Notes: generated by a model from the letters alone, not told the origin. A stretch of DNA of 19,042 bases from Candidatus Zixiibacteriota bacterium (GCA_028700875.1 JAQVRW010000014.1:1-19042), one strand, 5' to 3'; shown: positions 1 to 7,769, counted from the stretch's first letter. Made by a program: numbers and translations.

Positions 1-1
1 G

Positions 2-112
2 AAAGCCAAGATGGTCGCCATTGCCGCCTGCATGCGAAAGCTCCTGCTTATCACTCAGGCCATGCTCAAACACCAAACACCCTTTAACCCGGAGCTAAAA
101 CCCTTGACCTAA
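2..112 (+). CDS. IS110-family transposase, C-terminal fragment (partial at window edge)
   Basis: An open frame enters from the left edge and stops at TAA 110-112, giving 36 residues. It reads KAKMVAIAACMRKLLLITQ and then AMLKHQTPFNPELKPLT. This matches the usual end of IS110/IS1111-type transposases (Transposase_20 domain), where a conserved lysine/alanine helix is followed by a MRKLL-x-x-x-x-AML-x-x-x-x-P pattern. These enzymes are DEDD-type recombinases that act with a serine-containing C-terminal domain and, in recent work, a structured bridge RNA from the element's non-coding end. Only the tail is visible, so it cannot be told whether the element is intact. The IS110 group keeps its bridge RNA upstream of the gene, which would be outside this window. 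Recognition is by motif only. Confidence 0.72.
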   Translation, partial: KAKMVAIAACMRKLLLITQAMLKHQTPFNPELKPLT

Positions 113-198
113 GACACGGTATCTACGACCGACCCTTGCATCTTCGGCAGTGCCGCGCCCGCGACGATCAACGTTTTAAACCAATCGATTATTGGGCC

Positions 199-222
199 GT
201 AGGGGCGAGCGGGTGCTCGCCC
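199..222 (+). repeat. REP-like palindrome, copy 1 (GTAG foot)
   Basis: A GTAG tetranucleotide (199-202) runs into an 8-bp stem GGGCGAGC (203-210) / GCTCGCCC (215-222) with loop GGGT. It shares 23 of 24 bases with the reverse complement of the palindrome at 6900-6923 and has the same architecture as the palindromes around the RAYT gene at 13233-13769. GTAG next to an imperfect hairpin is the classical REP signature. Confidence 0.7.
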
Positions 223-239
223 AAAGAGGCTCTTCCGGG

Positions 240-803
240 CTAAAACGCCACGCCGCTGACCAGAACGCTCAAACTGGTATGATGGTAATCGATATCATCA
301 GCGGACGTGACGCCAAATGATAAATACGCCCCCACCTGCAAGTGCCGCGCGAATTCGTATCCGCCGCCCAGGAGCATCCCATAACCCGGATCATGATGGT
401 CGGTCTCTTCTGGAAGAAAGCCATAAAATCCGAATCCGACGGTGGTGAAAGCCGTTTTCCCGGGCTGGCCGAAATAATGGTACCAGGCGCCGCCGTCAAA
501 TCCCTGGGTAATCGTTTCCTTCAAGATGTCGGAGTTGTAACCGGCTGCGTTCCCCTCGTAGACGATCATGTTCTTCTCATCCCAGGCATACCCGATCAGG
601 ACGTTGACTCCCACTCCGGCCTTTGTTTCATGGTAACCATATACGGTATGGCCGAGGAAGGATTCCTCCACCGACCATCTCGCGACCGGCGCAAAGCCGA
701 GTCCGCCGCCCAGTACGAATCCTTTGCGATGGCCGTCGAATCCTGTCGCGGTTGAAGCCAGGAGGATGGCCGACAGCGTGATGAGAATTGTTGTTTTCTT
801 CAC
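240..803 (-). CDS. Small exported beta-barrel-type outer membrane protein
   Basis: I do not recognise a named family. The chosen start is GTG at 803, preceded by GGAGA at 809-813 with a 5-nt spacer, giving 187 residues. Upstream in-frame ATGs (e.g. 932) have no such site and would put residues before the signal peptide. The N-terminus VKKTTILITLSAILLAST is a clear signal peptide. The mature part is rich in glycine and alternating aromatic/polar strands (GGGLGFAPVARW, GFGFYGFLPEE, VGAYLSFGV) and ends in phenylalanine (VLVSGVAF), as expected of small 8-strand outer membrane barrels recognised by BAM. Histidines cluster in the loops (ETDHHDPG, DIDYHHTS). A role in the envelope is inference; no substrate can be named. 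It lies 147 nt downstream of lspA on the same strand and probably has its own transcript. Confidence 0.72.
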   Translation of the reverse strand: MKKTTILITLSAILLASTATGFDGHRKGFVLGGGLGFAPVARWSVEESFLGHTVYGYHETKAGVGVNVLIGYAWDEKNMIVYEGNAAGYNSDILKETITQGFDGGAWYHYFGQPGKTAFTTVGFGFYGFLPEETDHHDPGYGMLLGGGYEFARHLQVGAYLSFGVTSADDIDYHHTSLSVLVSGVAF

Positions 804-898
804 TCTGCTCTCCTTGCCCGTGGGATGTAAATTATCTATCAAAAGATAGGGTCGCTTCATTGGGCAGTCAAGATGGAAAATAATCAGACGGCTTGCCC

Positions 899-921
899 CA
901 CCCCACCGCAAGCGGCGGGGC
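899..921. repeat. GC-rich palindrome downstream of lspA
   Basis: CCCCACC (901-907) can pair with GGCGGGG (914-920) with one mismatch around a GCAAGC centre. It sits 29 nt beyond the lspA stop on the minus strand. No U-tract follows on that strand, so it is a poor intrinsic terminator. It may be another dispersed palindrome. Confidence 0.35.
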
Positions 922-949
922 ACCCAATTCATACCACGCGATGGGGGGA

Positions 950-1489
950 TTAAGGAGTCTTGGTTTCCGAGGCGTCGATATTTTGCCTGGCCAGTTGTTT
1001 GGCTTTGTGGGCGAAATAGTAGATGAGGATGATGGTCACGATGATGCCGCAGGAGATGGCCGAATCGGCCATGTTAAAAATCGGCCAGCGGTCGAGATGA
1101 TACGACCCGATCGAAATATCCGGAATATCGCAGTCGATAAAATCGACCACCTGCCCGAATCGGAAACGATCGATGATGTTGCCGGCTGCGCCGCCGGCGA
1201 TGATCGACAACGGCAGCGTCATAAAGCGGATATGGCGTTGCTTGATGATGTAATAGACCAGGCAGACGAAGATGATGATGGAAAAGATGAGGTAAAAGGT
1301 GGAACCGCCCAGCTTGGTGCTGAACGCGCCGCCGACATTATAGACCAGGGTCCAGCGAACGGTCTCGCCGAGGAAGGGAACCGGGACCGACGGCGTCAGG
1401 GTCTTCAGGGCGATCAACTTGGTGACCTGGTCGGTCAACAACACGAGGAAGAACAGGATCGCCGGCAACCTGAGAGACTTGTCGGTCAC
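950..1489 (-). CDS. lspA: Lipoprotein signal peptidase II
   Basis: LspA is the inner-membrane aspartyl protease that removes signal peptides from diacylglyceryl-prolipoproteins. The protein has 179 residues, normal for the family, with four hydrophobic helices. Family residues are present: D20 in TDQVTK, N51 in YNVGGAF, N104/D107/R108 in GNIIDR, and the catalytic pair D116 (VVDFID) and D142 (FNMADS). The usual NxGAAF reads NVGGAF. The start is GTG at 1487-1489, and it overlaps the stop of the upstream zinc-finger gene as GTGA (1486-1489), so translation is very probably coupled. It is the third gene of the ileS operon; ileS-lspA linkage is widespread in bacteria. Substrates in this window would include the lipoproteins at 6418, 12600 and 14084. 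Confidence 0.96.
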   Translation of the reverse strand: MTDKSLRLPAILFFLVLLTDQVTKLIALKTLTPSVPVPFLGETVRWTLVYNVGGAFSTKLGGSTFYLIFSIIIFVCLVYYIIKQRHIRFMTLPLSIIAGGAAGNIIDRFRFGQVVDFIDCDIPDISIGSYHLDRWPIFNMADSAISCGIIVTIILIYYFAHKAKQLARQNIDASETKTP

Positions 1490-1869
1490 TTGGCGCGGGC
1501 CTTATTCTTTTCTTCCTTTTCCTTGCAGTCGATGCACAACCGGGCGTGCGGAACCGCCTCCAGCCGGGCCGTGCTGATATCCTCGCCGCAGTTGGCGCAT
1601 TTCCCGTAGGTGCCGTCCTGGATACGACGCAGAGCCTCGTCGATATGATAGACCAGCCGCCCCGATTTGGAGGCCAGATGGAACTTTTTCTCGCGCTCCT
1701 GGGCATCGGTACCCATATCGGCCATGTGATAGGTGTATGAGGACAACTCCCCGGTGGAATCCTTGATGGTATTGGCGGAGTCCTTGCGAAGGTCTTCCAG
1801 GTCCTCAACCAACGCCTTCCGTTTTTCGAGAAGGAGTTTTTCGTATTTCTTAAGATCCGACTTTTTCAC
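1486..1869 (-). CDS. DksA/TraR-family C4 zinc-finger regulator
   Basis: The protein has 127 residues from GTG 1869, chosen because GGGAGG lies directly upstream (GGAGG-TAACG-GTG). An upstream ATG at 1935 would overlap ileS by 49 nt and lacks a site. The first half is a charged helical hairpin (KKYEKLLLEKRKALVEDLED), corresponding to the DksA coiled coil that enters the RNA polymerase secondary channel. The second half carries the zinc finger C91-x2-C94 and C112-x2-C115 (CANCGEDI ... CIDCKEKEE). Coiled-coil tip acidic residues typical of true DksA cannot be assigned with certainty. The family binds RNA polymerase and adjusts transcription, often with ppGpp. It lies 17 nt after ileS and overlaps lspA by 4 nt, so it is cotranscribed with them. 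Whether this short member acts as DksA proper is unknown. Confidence 0.88.
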   Translation of the reverse strand: MKKSDLKKYEKLLLEKRKALVEDLEDLRKDSANTIKDSTGELSSYTYHMADMGTDAQEREKKFHLASKSGRLVYHIDEALRRIQDGTYGKCANCGEDISTARLEAVPHARLCIDCKEKEEKNKARAK

Positions 1870-1886
1870 CGTTACCTCCCGCGCTG

Positions 1887-4800
1887 TTACGTCCGAAGAA
1901 CCGTTAGCGCCGCTTTTTGGCCGTTGATGGTCCATACTTGGGCATCATGGCCGGCGCGGCTGAGTTCAATCCTCTCCAACGAATCGGCCAGTGTCTCGGC
2001 ACAAATATATTTCTCATATCTGCCGACGGCGCCGGTCAGCGGCTCATCGGCAAACAGCCTGATACGAATCCTATCGGTAACCTCAAAGCCGGAGGTCTTG
2101 CGCATGTTCTGGACCTTGTTGACTATCTCACGCGCAAATCCCTCGTCAACCAATTCCGGCGTCAGCGTAACGTCCAACGCCACCGTCAAGCCCCCGTCGG
2201 ATTCGACCGCAAAACCGTCCTTCTCGTCCCGGACGATCTCCACGTCCTCGGCGGTAAGATCAACTTCGCGGCCGTCAAATGCAACTTTAAGATGTCCGTC
2301 GGCCAAAAACTGTTTAATTTCATCGGAAGATAGTTTTTTAACCGCTTCGGCCACTGCCCCCAGATTCTTGCCCAGTTTCGGCCCCAGCCGGGAGAAGACC
2401 GGTTTGGCCCCAAACGATATATATTTGCCGGGGTCGTCCATCGGCTCGGCCCGTTTGATATTCAGCTCCCGGAGCATGACTTGCGCCACTTCCGGCGACA
2501 GCGTCCGCCCGTCCTCCGTATGGGTCAAAATCCGAGCCAACGGCTGGCGGACCTTCAGATTCTTCCGTTTCCGCGCCGACAAGGCCAGCGTGACCAGCTT
2601 CTGGACCAACGCCATTTCCCCTTCGAGTTTGTCGTCGATCAACGCGGCGTCGAATTTCGGGAACGAGGTCAGGTGAATCGATTCCGGCTCGTGTCCGGCC
2701 CCAGTAACGCGAAGCTGCCGATAAACATAGTCGCTAAAAAACGGCGCAAATGGGGCCATCAGGCCGCACACGCCCAGCAAAATATCATACAGCCGGGAAT
2801 AGACCAGCATCTTGTCGGGATCGTCCCCGCTGCCGTAAAACCGCGACCGGTTCAACCGGATATACCAGTTGGACAGGTCCTCGATGACGAAATCCTGAAC
2901 TAGGCGTATCGCCCTGGTGAGGTTGTAGTGGTCGAGCGCTTCGGTGACTTCCTTGACGGTCGAGGTGTAGCGGGAGAGAACCCAGCGGTCGATCAGCGTT
3001 TCCGGGCCGACCTGCGACCGAAGATATTCGCCCACGCCGACACCATGACGGGTGGCCTCATCGGCGACGTTATCGATATTGGCATACAGCGCCCAGAAGG
3101 CATAGCAGTTCTTGAACGTGTCGAGGAATTTCCGTTGCACCACGGCCACTCCCTCGGGATCGAACTTGAGCGCGATCCAGGGATGGGAGGTGACCATCAT
3201 GTACCAGCGGACGGCATCGGCGCCGTAGGTGTTGACCATGAGGAAGGGATCGATCACGTTGCCGACATGCTTGGACATCTTCTTGCCCTCTTTGTCGACG
3301 ACGAATTCGATCACGATGCAGTTCTTGAAACAGGGCTGGTCGTAGAACATGGTGGAAATGGCCAGCAGCGAATAGAACCATCCCCGCGTCTGGTCTACCG
3401 CCTCGGAGATGAATTCCGCCGGGAACAGCCGGTCGAACCGGTCCTTGTTTTCGAACGGGTAGTGCCATTGGGCGAACGGCATCGCCCCGGAATCGAACCA
3501 GACGTCGATCACTTCCGGCACCCGTTTCATCCGGCCGGAACAGGCCGGGCAGGTCAATTCGATTTCATCGATATGCGGTTTATGCAGATCCATGCCGTCG
3601 GGGACGTTGATCCCCTCCCGGCGGAGCTGTTCGATCGAGCCTATGGCCTTGGATTGGCCGCAGTTTTCACAGATCCAGATCGGCAGGGGGGTTCCCCAGA
3701 ACCGTTCGCGGGACAGCGCCCAGTCGACATTGTTTTCCAGCCATTCGCCGAATCGTCCCGCCCCGATCTCCGGAGGATACCAGTTTATCCGCCGGTTGTA
3801 TTCCAGCAGCTTGTCACGGAATTGCGTGGTGCGGATATACCACGATTTCCGGGCGATATAGATGAGCGGGGAATCGCATCGCCAGCAGAACGGATAGCTG
3901 TGCGTGTAGATTTCGGAGGCGAACAACAGTCCGCGCTTTTTCAGGTCGGCGATAATTTCCGGGTCGGCGTCCTTGACGAACTTGCCGGCCAGCCAGCCCG
4001 TGTCTTCCTTGAAATGGCCGTTATCATGGATCGCCTGAAGAACCGGCAGGCCGTGCTTCTGCCCGATTTCGTAGTCGTCGGCGCCGAATCCGGGAGCGAT
4101 ATGCACGATCCCGGTGCCGTCATCCTTGGTCACAAAATCCCCGGTGACCACAAAGAACGCCTTGTCGGCCTGGTCGGCGAAGATATCGAACAACGGGTGG
4201 TACTTGCGCCCGGTATATTCCGACCCCGGTTTGCGGTCCAGAACCTCGAATTCCGTCCCCAGCACCCGTCCCGCCAAAGCCTCGGCCAGAACCAATTCTT
4301 CGCCGTTGTACTTGACCCGGATATACTGCTGGTCCGGATGGAAACAGATGGCGGCATTCGACGGCAACGTCCAGGGGGTGGTCGTCCAGACCAGATAGGA
4401 AAAGTCGCCATCGGCGGCTTTCATCCGGACAAAAACCGAGGGGTCGTTGACATCGGCATACGCCTGCGAAACCTCATGCGACGACAAGGTCGTTTCGCAT
4501 CGGGGGCAGAACGGGACGATTTTGTGTCCCTGGTAGATCAATCCCCGGTCGAAGAAGTTGGCCAGGATATGCCAGACCGTTTCGATATAGTAATTTTCGA
4601 GCGTGATATAGGCCTTGTCCAGATCGAGCCAATACCCGATTCGGCGGGTAATTTCGTCCCAGTCCTTTTTATAGGCAAATACCGACTTACGGCATTCCTC
4701 GTTGAATCGGGCGACGCCGAATTCGGCGATTTTCTGCTTGGAGTCGAGCCCCAGCTTTTTTTCGACCTCGACTTCGACCGGTAAGCCGTGAGTGTCCCAT

Positions 4801-5054
4801 CCCGCCTTGCGGTCTACCTTGAAGCCCTGCATGGTCTTATAACGACAGATCAGGTCCTTGATCGTCCGGCTGATGACGTGATGAATGCCGGGGCGGCCGT
4901 TGGCGGTCGGGGGGCCTTCGAAGAAGACGAAATCGGGTCTTCCGGCGGCCTGGTCGAGTGACTTTTGGAAAATCCCGTTTTTATCCCAGAATTCGAGGAT
5001 TTGCCGTTCCAGGTCGGTCCATGAGAAGTTCTCTTTTAGCTGGTCGAATTTCAT
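1887..5054 (-). CDS. ileS: Isoleucyl-tRNA synthetase, long type (IleRS2) with GXHH signature
   Basis: This enzyme charges tRNA-Ile with isoleucine and edits valine. Its 1055 residues fit the long, archaeal/eukaryote-like IleRS2 class rather than the ~940-residue bacterial type. The class-I signature normally read HIGH is here G56-I57-H58-H59 in ANGRPGIHHV, i.e. positions 1 and 3 are swapped. The second signature is K592-MSKH (KKMSKHVGNVID). CxxC pairs at 183/186, 390/393, 462/465 and 502/505 suggest zinc sites in the editing and catalytic insertions. The editing (CP1) domain includes WTTTPWTLPSN. The anticodon-binding domain follows the KMSKH loop (WVLSRYTSTV, NWYIRLNRSRFY), then an IleRS2-type C-terminal extension. 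ATG 5054 has AGGA 7 nt upstream and a promoter at 5084-5112. It heads the ileS-zinc finger-lspA operon. The swapped signature is associated with mupirocin hyper-resistance in IleRS2. Confidence 0.97.
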   Translation of the reverse strand: MKFDQLKENFSWTDLERQILEFWDKNGIFQKSLDQAAGRPDFVFFEGPPTANGRPGIHHVISRTIKDLICRYKTMQGFKVDRKAGWDTHGLPVEVEVEKKLGLDSKQKIAEFGVARFNEECRKSVFAYKKDWDEITRRIGYWLDLDKAYITLENYYIETVWHILANFFDRGLIYQGHKIVPFCPRCETTLSSHEVSQAYADVNDPSVFVRMKAADGDFSYLVWTTTPWTLPSNAAICFHPDQQYIRVKYNGEELVLAEALAGRVLGTEFEVLDRKPGSEYTGRKYHPLFDIFADQADKAFFVVTGDFVTKDDGTGIVHIAPGFGADDYEIGQKHGLPVLQAIHDNGHFKEDTGWLAGKFVKDADPEIIADLKKRGLLFASEIYTHSYPFCWRCDSPLIYIARKSWYIRTTQFRDKLLEYNRRINWYPPEIGAGRFGEWLENNVDWALSRERFWGTPLPIWICENCGQSKAIGSIEQLRREGINVPDGMDLHKPHIDEIELTCPACSGRMKRVPEVIDVWFDSGAMPFAQWHYPFENKDRFDRLFPAEFISEAVDQTRGWFYSLLAISTMFYDQPCFKNCIVIEFVVDKEGKKMSKHVGNVIDPFLMVNTYGADAVRWYMMVTSHPWIALKFDPEGVAVVQRKFLDTFKNCYAFWALYANIDNVADEATRHGVGVGEYLRSQVGPETLIDRWVLSRYTSTVKEVTEALDHYNLTRAIRLVQDFVIEDLSNWYIRLNRSRFYGSGDDPDKMLVYSRLYDILLGVCGLMAPFAPFFSDYVYRQLRVTGAGHEPESIHLTSFPKFDAALIDDKLEGEMALVQKLVTLALSARKRKNLKVRQPLARILTHTEDGRTLSPEVAQVMLRELNIKRAEPMDDPGKYISFGAKPVFSRLGPKLGKNLGAVAEAVKKLSSDEIKQFLADGHLKVAFDGREVDLTAEDVEIVRDEKDGFAVESDGGLTVALDVTLTPELVDEGFAREIVNKVQNMRKTSGFEVTDRIRIRLFADEPLTGAVGRYEKYICAETLADSLERIELSRAGHDAQVWTINGQKAALTVLRT

Positions 5055-5083
5055 GTGCCAATCCTATAATTTTTAAACCAAGT

Positions 5084-5112
5084 AATCTATTCCTTTTGCC
5101 GGTGGATGTAAA
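5084..5112 (-). promoter_or_regulatory. Predicted sigma70 promoter of the ileS operon
   Basis: On the minus strand there is a -35 TTTACA (5112-5107), a 17-nt spacer and a -10 TAGATT (5089-5084). Transcription would start near 5077 and leave a leader of about 22 nt containing AGGA. No T-box leader fits in this space. Confidence 0.55.
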
Positions 5113-5249
5113 GCCTTTTTTCGGCCGGCCGGAGGGGGCAGGCGATGGGCAACCGCCCGAATCCCTTTCCAAAAAACCGGGCGGGGAGACATATTATATG
5201 ACGATAATTGCCGTCACGGAGCCGGTCCCCTACTTTCCCGATTCCATCG

Positions 5250-5278
5250 TTGACGCCCCGCTTTGAATCGTACTATTT
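5250..5278 (+). promoter_or_regulatory. Candidate promoter for the galT-like gene
   Basis: TTGACG at 5250-5255 is followed after 17 nt by CTATTT (5273-5278), or after 15 nt by TACTAT. Neither -10 is strong. It is the best plus-strand candidate in the 263-bp divergent gap. Confidence 0.3.
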
Positions 5279-5317
5279 TATGATTGAACCGCAGTCACAT
5301 CATGCCAAGGGGAGCCT

Positions 5318-6337
5318 ATGTCGGAGTTTCGTCAGAATCTGGCCACCAAGGAGTGGGTTATCCTGTCCGCCGACCGGGGGAAGAGACCGTCGGATTTCAT
5401 AAAGGATAATCCCCGCCGCCAACCGGTTCCTCCGTACAAAGATGATTGTCCTTTTTGTAAAGGCAACGAGCATTTGACCGCCGACCCGACGCTGGTCTAT
5501 TCCGAGGAGGGGCAGTGGAAGGTGCGGGTGGTGCCGAATAAATACGCCGCCCTTCAGCCGGATCAGGACACCCGCCGGGCCTGTGTGGGATCGTTTCTCA
5601 CCGCCCACGGTTTCGGCATCGCCGAGGTGGTGATCGAACATCCCCGGCACAATCTGACGTTGGCCCGGATGGAGATCGATGACGTCGCCACCGTGCTGCG
5701 GGCGTATCGTGACCGCCAGCAAGCGATCAGTCGCAATCCCGACGTGAACCTGGTGACCATCTTCCGCAATCACGGCCCTCGAGCCGGGACGTCGCTTGCG
5801 CATCCTCATTCGCAGATCATCGCCACGCCGATCGTGCCGCCGCACGTGCGCAACCCGTGGGAACAGGCGGTCCTCTATTACGATGAGCACGGACACTGCG
5901 TCTATTGCGATATGATGAGGGAGGAAATCGCGCAGAAGGTCCGCATTATCACCGAGACCGATCGTTTCGTGGCTTATTGTCCTTTCGCCGCCCGATCGCC
6001 GTTCGAGGCGCGGCTGTATCCCAAGCGGCATATGCCCAGTTTCTTGTCCATGCAGGATGATGAGCTTGTGGAGATGGCCGGTATCCTGCGGGATTTGCTC
6101 GCGCGGCTGTACACCTGCCTGGACGATCCGGATTACAATTTCATCATTCGTTCGGCGGCTATCGGCGACGAGGACGTCCGGTATCTGCATTGGTACATGG
6201 TGGTCATTCCGAAGGTGTCGATCCCGGCTGGGTTCGAGATGGGGTCGGGGATATACATCAACAGCGTCGCCCCCGAAGATTCCGCCGCCTGTTTGCGGGA
6301 GACGAAGATTGAATGTCCCTGCCGTGGAACCAAGTAG
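5318..6337 (+). CDS. GalT-family hexose-1-phosphate nucleotidylyltransferase
   Basis: The protein has 339 residues and belongs to the GalT branch of the HIT superfamily, which moves a nucleotide between a sugar-1-phosphate and a UDP- or ADP-sugar through a nucleotidyl-histidine. Visible features are a zinc pair C44-x2-C47 (CPFCKGN), NHGPRAGTSLAHPHSQI with catalytic-type H162-P-H164, a second C194-x2-C197 pair (CVYCDM), and H291 in RYLHWYMVV near the C-terminus. The second CxxC and the AHPHSQI form resemble ADP-glucose phosphorylase-like and uncharacterised bacterial GalT relatives as much as classical Leloir GalT, so substrate specificity is left open. ATG 5318 is preceded by AAGGGGAG. No galK, galE or other sugar gene is adjacent; only a small lipoprotein follows 80 nt later. 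Confidence 0.85.
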   Translation: MSEFRQNLATKEWVILSADRGKRPSDFIKDNPRRQPVPPYKDDCPFCKGNEHLTADPTLVYSEEGQWKVRVVPNKYAALQPDQDTRRACVGSFLTAHGFGIAEVVIEHPRHNLTLARMEIDDVATVLRAYRDRQQAISRNPDVNLVTIFRNHGPRAGTSLAHPHSQIIATPIVPPHVRNPWEQAVLYYDEHGHCVYCDMMREEIAQKVRIITETDRFVAYCPFAARSPFEARLYPKRHMPSFLSMQDDELVEMAGILRDLLARLYTCLDDPDYNFIIRSAAIGDEDVRYLHWYMVVIPKVSIPAGFEMGSGIYINSVAPEDSAACLRETKIECPCRGTK

Positions 6338-6417
6338 GCTTACAATTGAAGTCCTTGAATCGTAAATGAATCGATAGAGAAAAGGGGAAATAACGAAAAG
6401 AAGGAGACCAGTACGAG

Positions 6418-6729
6418 ATGGCCAATTCGCGACTATTGGCGGCCGGACTGAGTTTGCTTGTCCTTTTGCTCATCGCATCGTGCGGCGTCGAGAGAAGAGT
6501 GATCATTCTCAACGGGTGTGACGACGATGAGGTGCTTTTTGATCTTTATGCCCATACGGAAAAGGTTGCCCCTTTCTTGATCAAAAACGCGATAGACACG
6601 GTCTATTCCGATTCGTTGGCCGAATGCGGTTTCATCCTGCAGATGGGTCCGCGGGAAAAACACATAAATGGCGTTGTCACTGATGTCGATTTGGTAGATG
6701 AATGCAAAAGTTTCTTTGGATTGAAGTGA
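6418..6729 (+). CDS. Small lipoprotein of unknown function
   Basis: The protein has 103 residues. The N-terminus is a hydrophobic signal (LLAAGLSLLVLLLIASC) with lipobox I-A-S-C22, so it should be lipidated and cut by LspA. The mature part is about 80 residues with no family I recognise. It contains a CDDDEVLFDLYAH segment and three further cysteines (C34, C70 and C96 approximately), which could form disulfides in the periplasm. AAGGAG at 6401-6406 is 11 nt before the ATG, slightly long. It is 80 nt downstream of the GalT-like gene on the same strand and may share its transcript. Confidence 0.65.
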   Translation: MANSRLLAAGLSLLVLLLIASCGVERRVIILNGCDDDEVLFDLYAHTEKVAPFLIKNAIDTVYSDSLAECGFILQMGPREKHINGVVTDVDLVDECKSFFGLK

Positions 6730-6899
6730 TGGGGACTTAATTTAACGACTCCCTGTCAAGCGTGCGTACGAAACCACTGGCATCGTGAAGGATAAGCAAG
6801 CCATGTCAGGTTTCTCGTCCCGGCACCTTTCAGAGGCTGGGACTCGGAACGCTAGTCTACGGTCCACTAAGAAATCATGGATTAAAAGAGATGCTCTCC

Positions 6900-6923
6900 G
6901 GGCGAGCACCCGCTCGCCCGTAC
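6900..6923 (-). repeat. REP-like palindrome, copy 2
   Basis: The stem is GGGCGAGC (6900-6907) / GCTCGCCC (6912-6919) with loop ACCC, followed by GTAC. Read on the minus strand it is GTAC plus the same hairpin as at 203-222, i.e. one base off the GTAG foot. It lies 35 nt beyond the SDR gene stop on the minus strand. Confidence 0.65.
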
Positions 6924-6953
6924 AATAATGTCAATGATGAAGCGAGTCCCCGG

Positions 6954-7730
6954 TTATTTCGGTTGACGATGGGCCACCATTGCCGCGGCCTGATTGGTCG
7001 GCATGATCCGCACCTGATGGATGTTCACATGCGGCGGGCGGGTGACGCAAAACAGGATCGCCTCGGCGACATCGGCGCCCGAAAGCGGCGTGATTCCTTC
7101 ATACACCTTCCCGGCGCGGCCGGTGTCGCCGTGGAACCGCACGATGGAAAATTCCGTCTCCACCATGCCGGGATCGACGACCGAGACCCGCACGGGACTG
7201 TCCACCAGATCGATCTGCATCCCCTTGGTGATGGCGTCGACCGCGAATTTCGTGGCGCAATAGACGTTGCCGGCGGGATAGACCTCATGCCCGGCGATCG
7301 AACCGATATTGACGACGTCGCCCCGCTTCCGCGCGACCATGCCGGAAATAACAACCCGGCTGACATACAACAGACCCTTGACGTTGGTGTCGATCATCTC
7401 TTCCCAGTCGGACAATAGGCCCTCGTGAAGCTTGTCCAAACCGCGGCTGAGTCCGGCGTTGTTGACCAGGATATCGATCGCGCGGTATTTCTCCGGCAGG
7501 GACGAGAGTTTTTGCTCGACCTCTTTCTGGTTTCGGACATCGAGGCCGAACGCGTGAACATCGACGCCGTACTTGTCTATCAGTTCCTTGGCCAGTTGTT
7601 TCACGCGGTCTTCGCGACGGGCGCAGATGACCAGACGGGCGCCCTCGCGGGCGAACAGTTCGACGCAGGCGCGGCCGATCCCCGACGAGGCCCCGGTGAT
7701 GAGGGCGGTTTTATCTTTCAATTGCGGCAT
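6954..7730 (-). CDS. Short-chain dehydrogenase/reductase (YdfG-like, NADP-type)
   Basis: The protein has 258 residues and is a classical SDR. It has the Rossmann motif T12-GASSGIG-19, NNAG at 90-93, N116, S144 and the Y157-CATK-161 catalytic pair. ARRED after the second strand favours NADP(H). The closest group I recognise is the COG4221/YdfG type, which oxidises 3-hydroxy acids and serine-like substrates, but SDR specificity cannot be read from sequence. ATG 7730 is preferred over GTG 7736 because AAGGAG at 7738-7743 gives a 7-nt spacer to the ATG and only 1 nt to the GTG. A promoter at 7770-7798 serves it. It is monocistronic: both flanks are intergenic. Confidence 0.9.
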   Translation of the reverse strand: MPQLKDKTALITGASSGIGRACVELFAREGARLVICARREDRVKQLAKELIDKYGVDVHAFGLDVRNQKEVEQKLSSLPEKYRAIDILVNNAGLSRGLDKLHEGLLSDWEEMIDTNVKGLLYVSRVVISGMVARKRGDVVNIGSIAGHEVYPAGNVYCATKFAVDAITKGMQIDLVDSPVRVSVVDPGMVETEFSIVRFHGDTGRAGKVYEGITPLSGADVAEAILFCVTRPPHVNIHQVRIMPTNQAAAMVAHRQPK

Positions 7731-7769
7731 GGTCACACTCCTTCATTTCCGGATGAAACGTATGCCGAC

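Noticed and set aside
899..921. Palindrome after lspA as intrinsic terminator
   Set aside because: No U-tract follows on the minus strand and the stem has a mismatch; kept only as a palindrome.
2928..4784. Long plus-strand open frame of 618 codons opposite ileS
   Set aside because: It is fully antisense to a certain ileS, has no family resemblance, and its composition is typical of the shadow frame of a GC-rich gene.
5055..5317. Possible T-box riboswitch ahead of ileS
   Set aside because: The predicted leader is only about 22 nt, and no T-box sequence or terminator/antiterminator pair is seen.
5300..6190. 296-codon minus-strand frame opposite the GalT-like gene
   Set aside because: The GalT motifs on the plus strand are unambiguous and have a good ribosome site; the antisense frame has neither.
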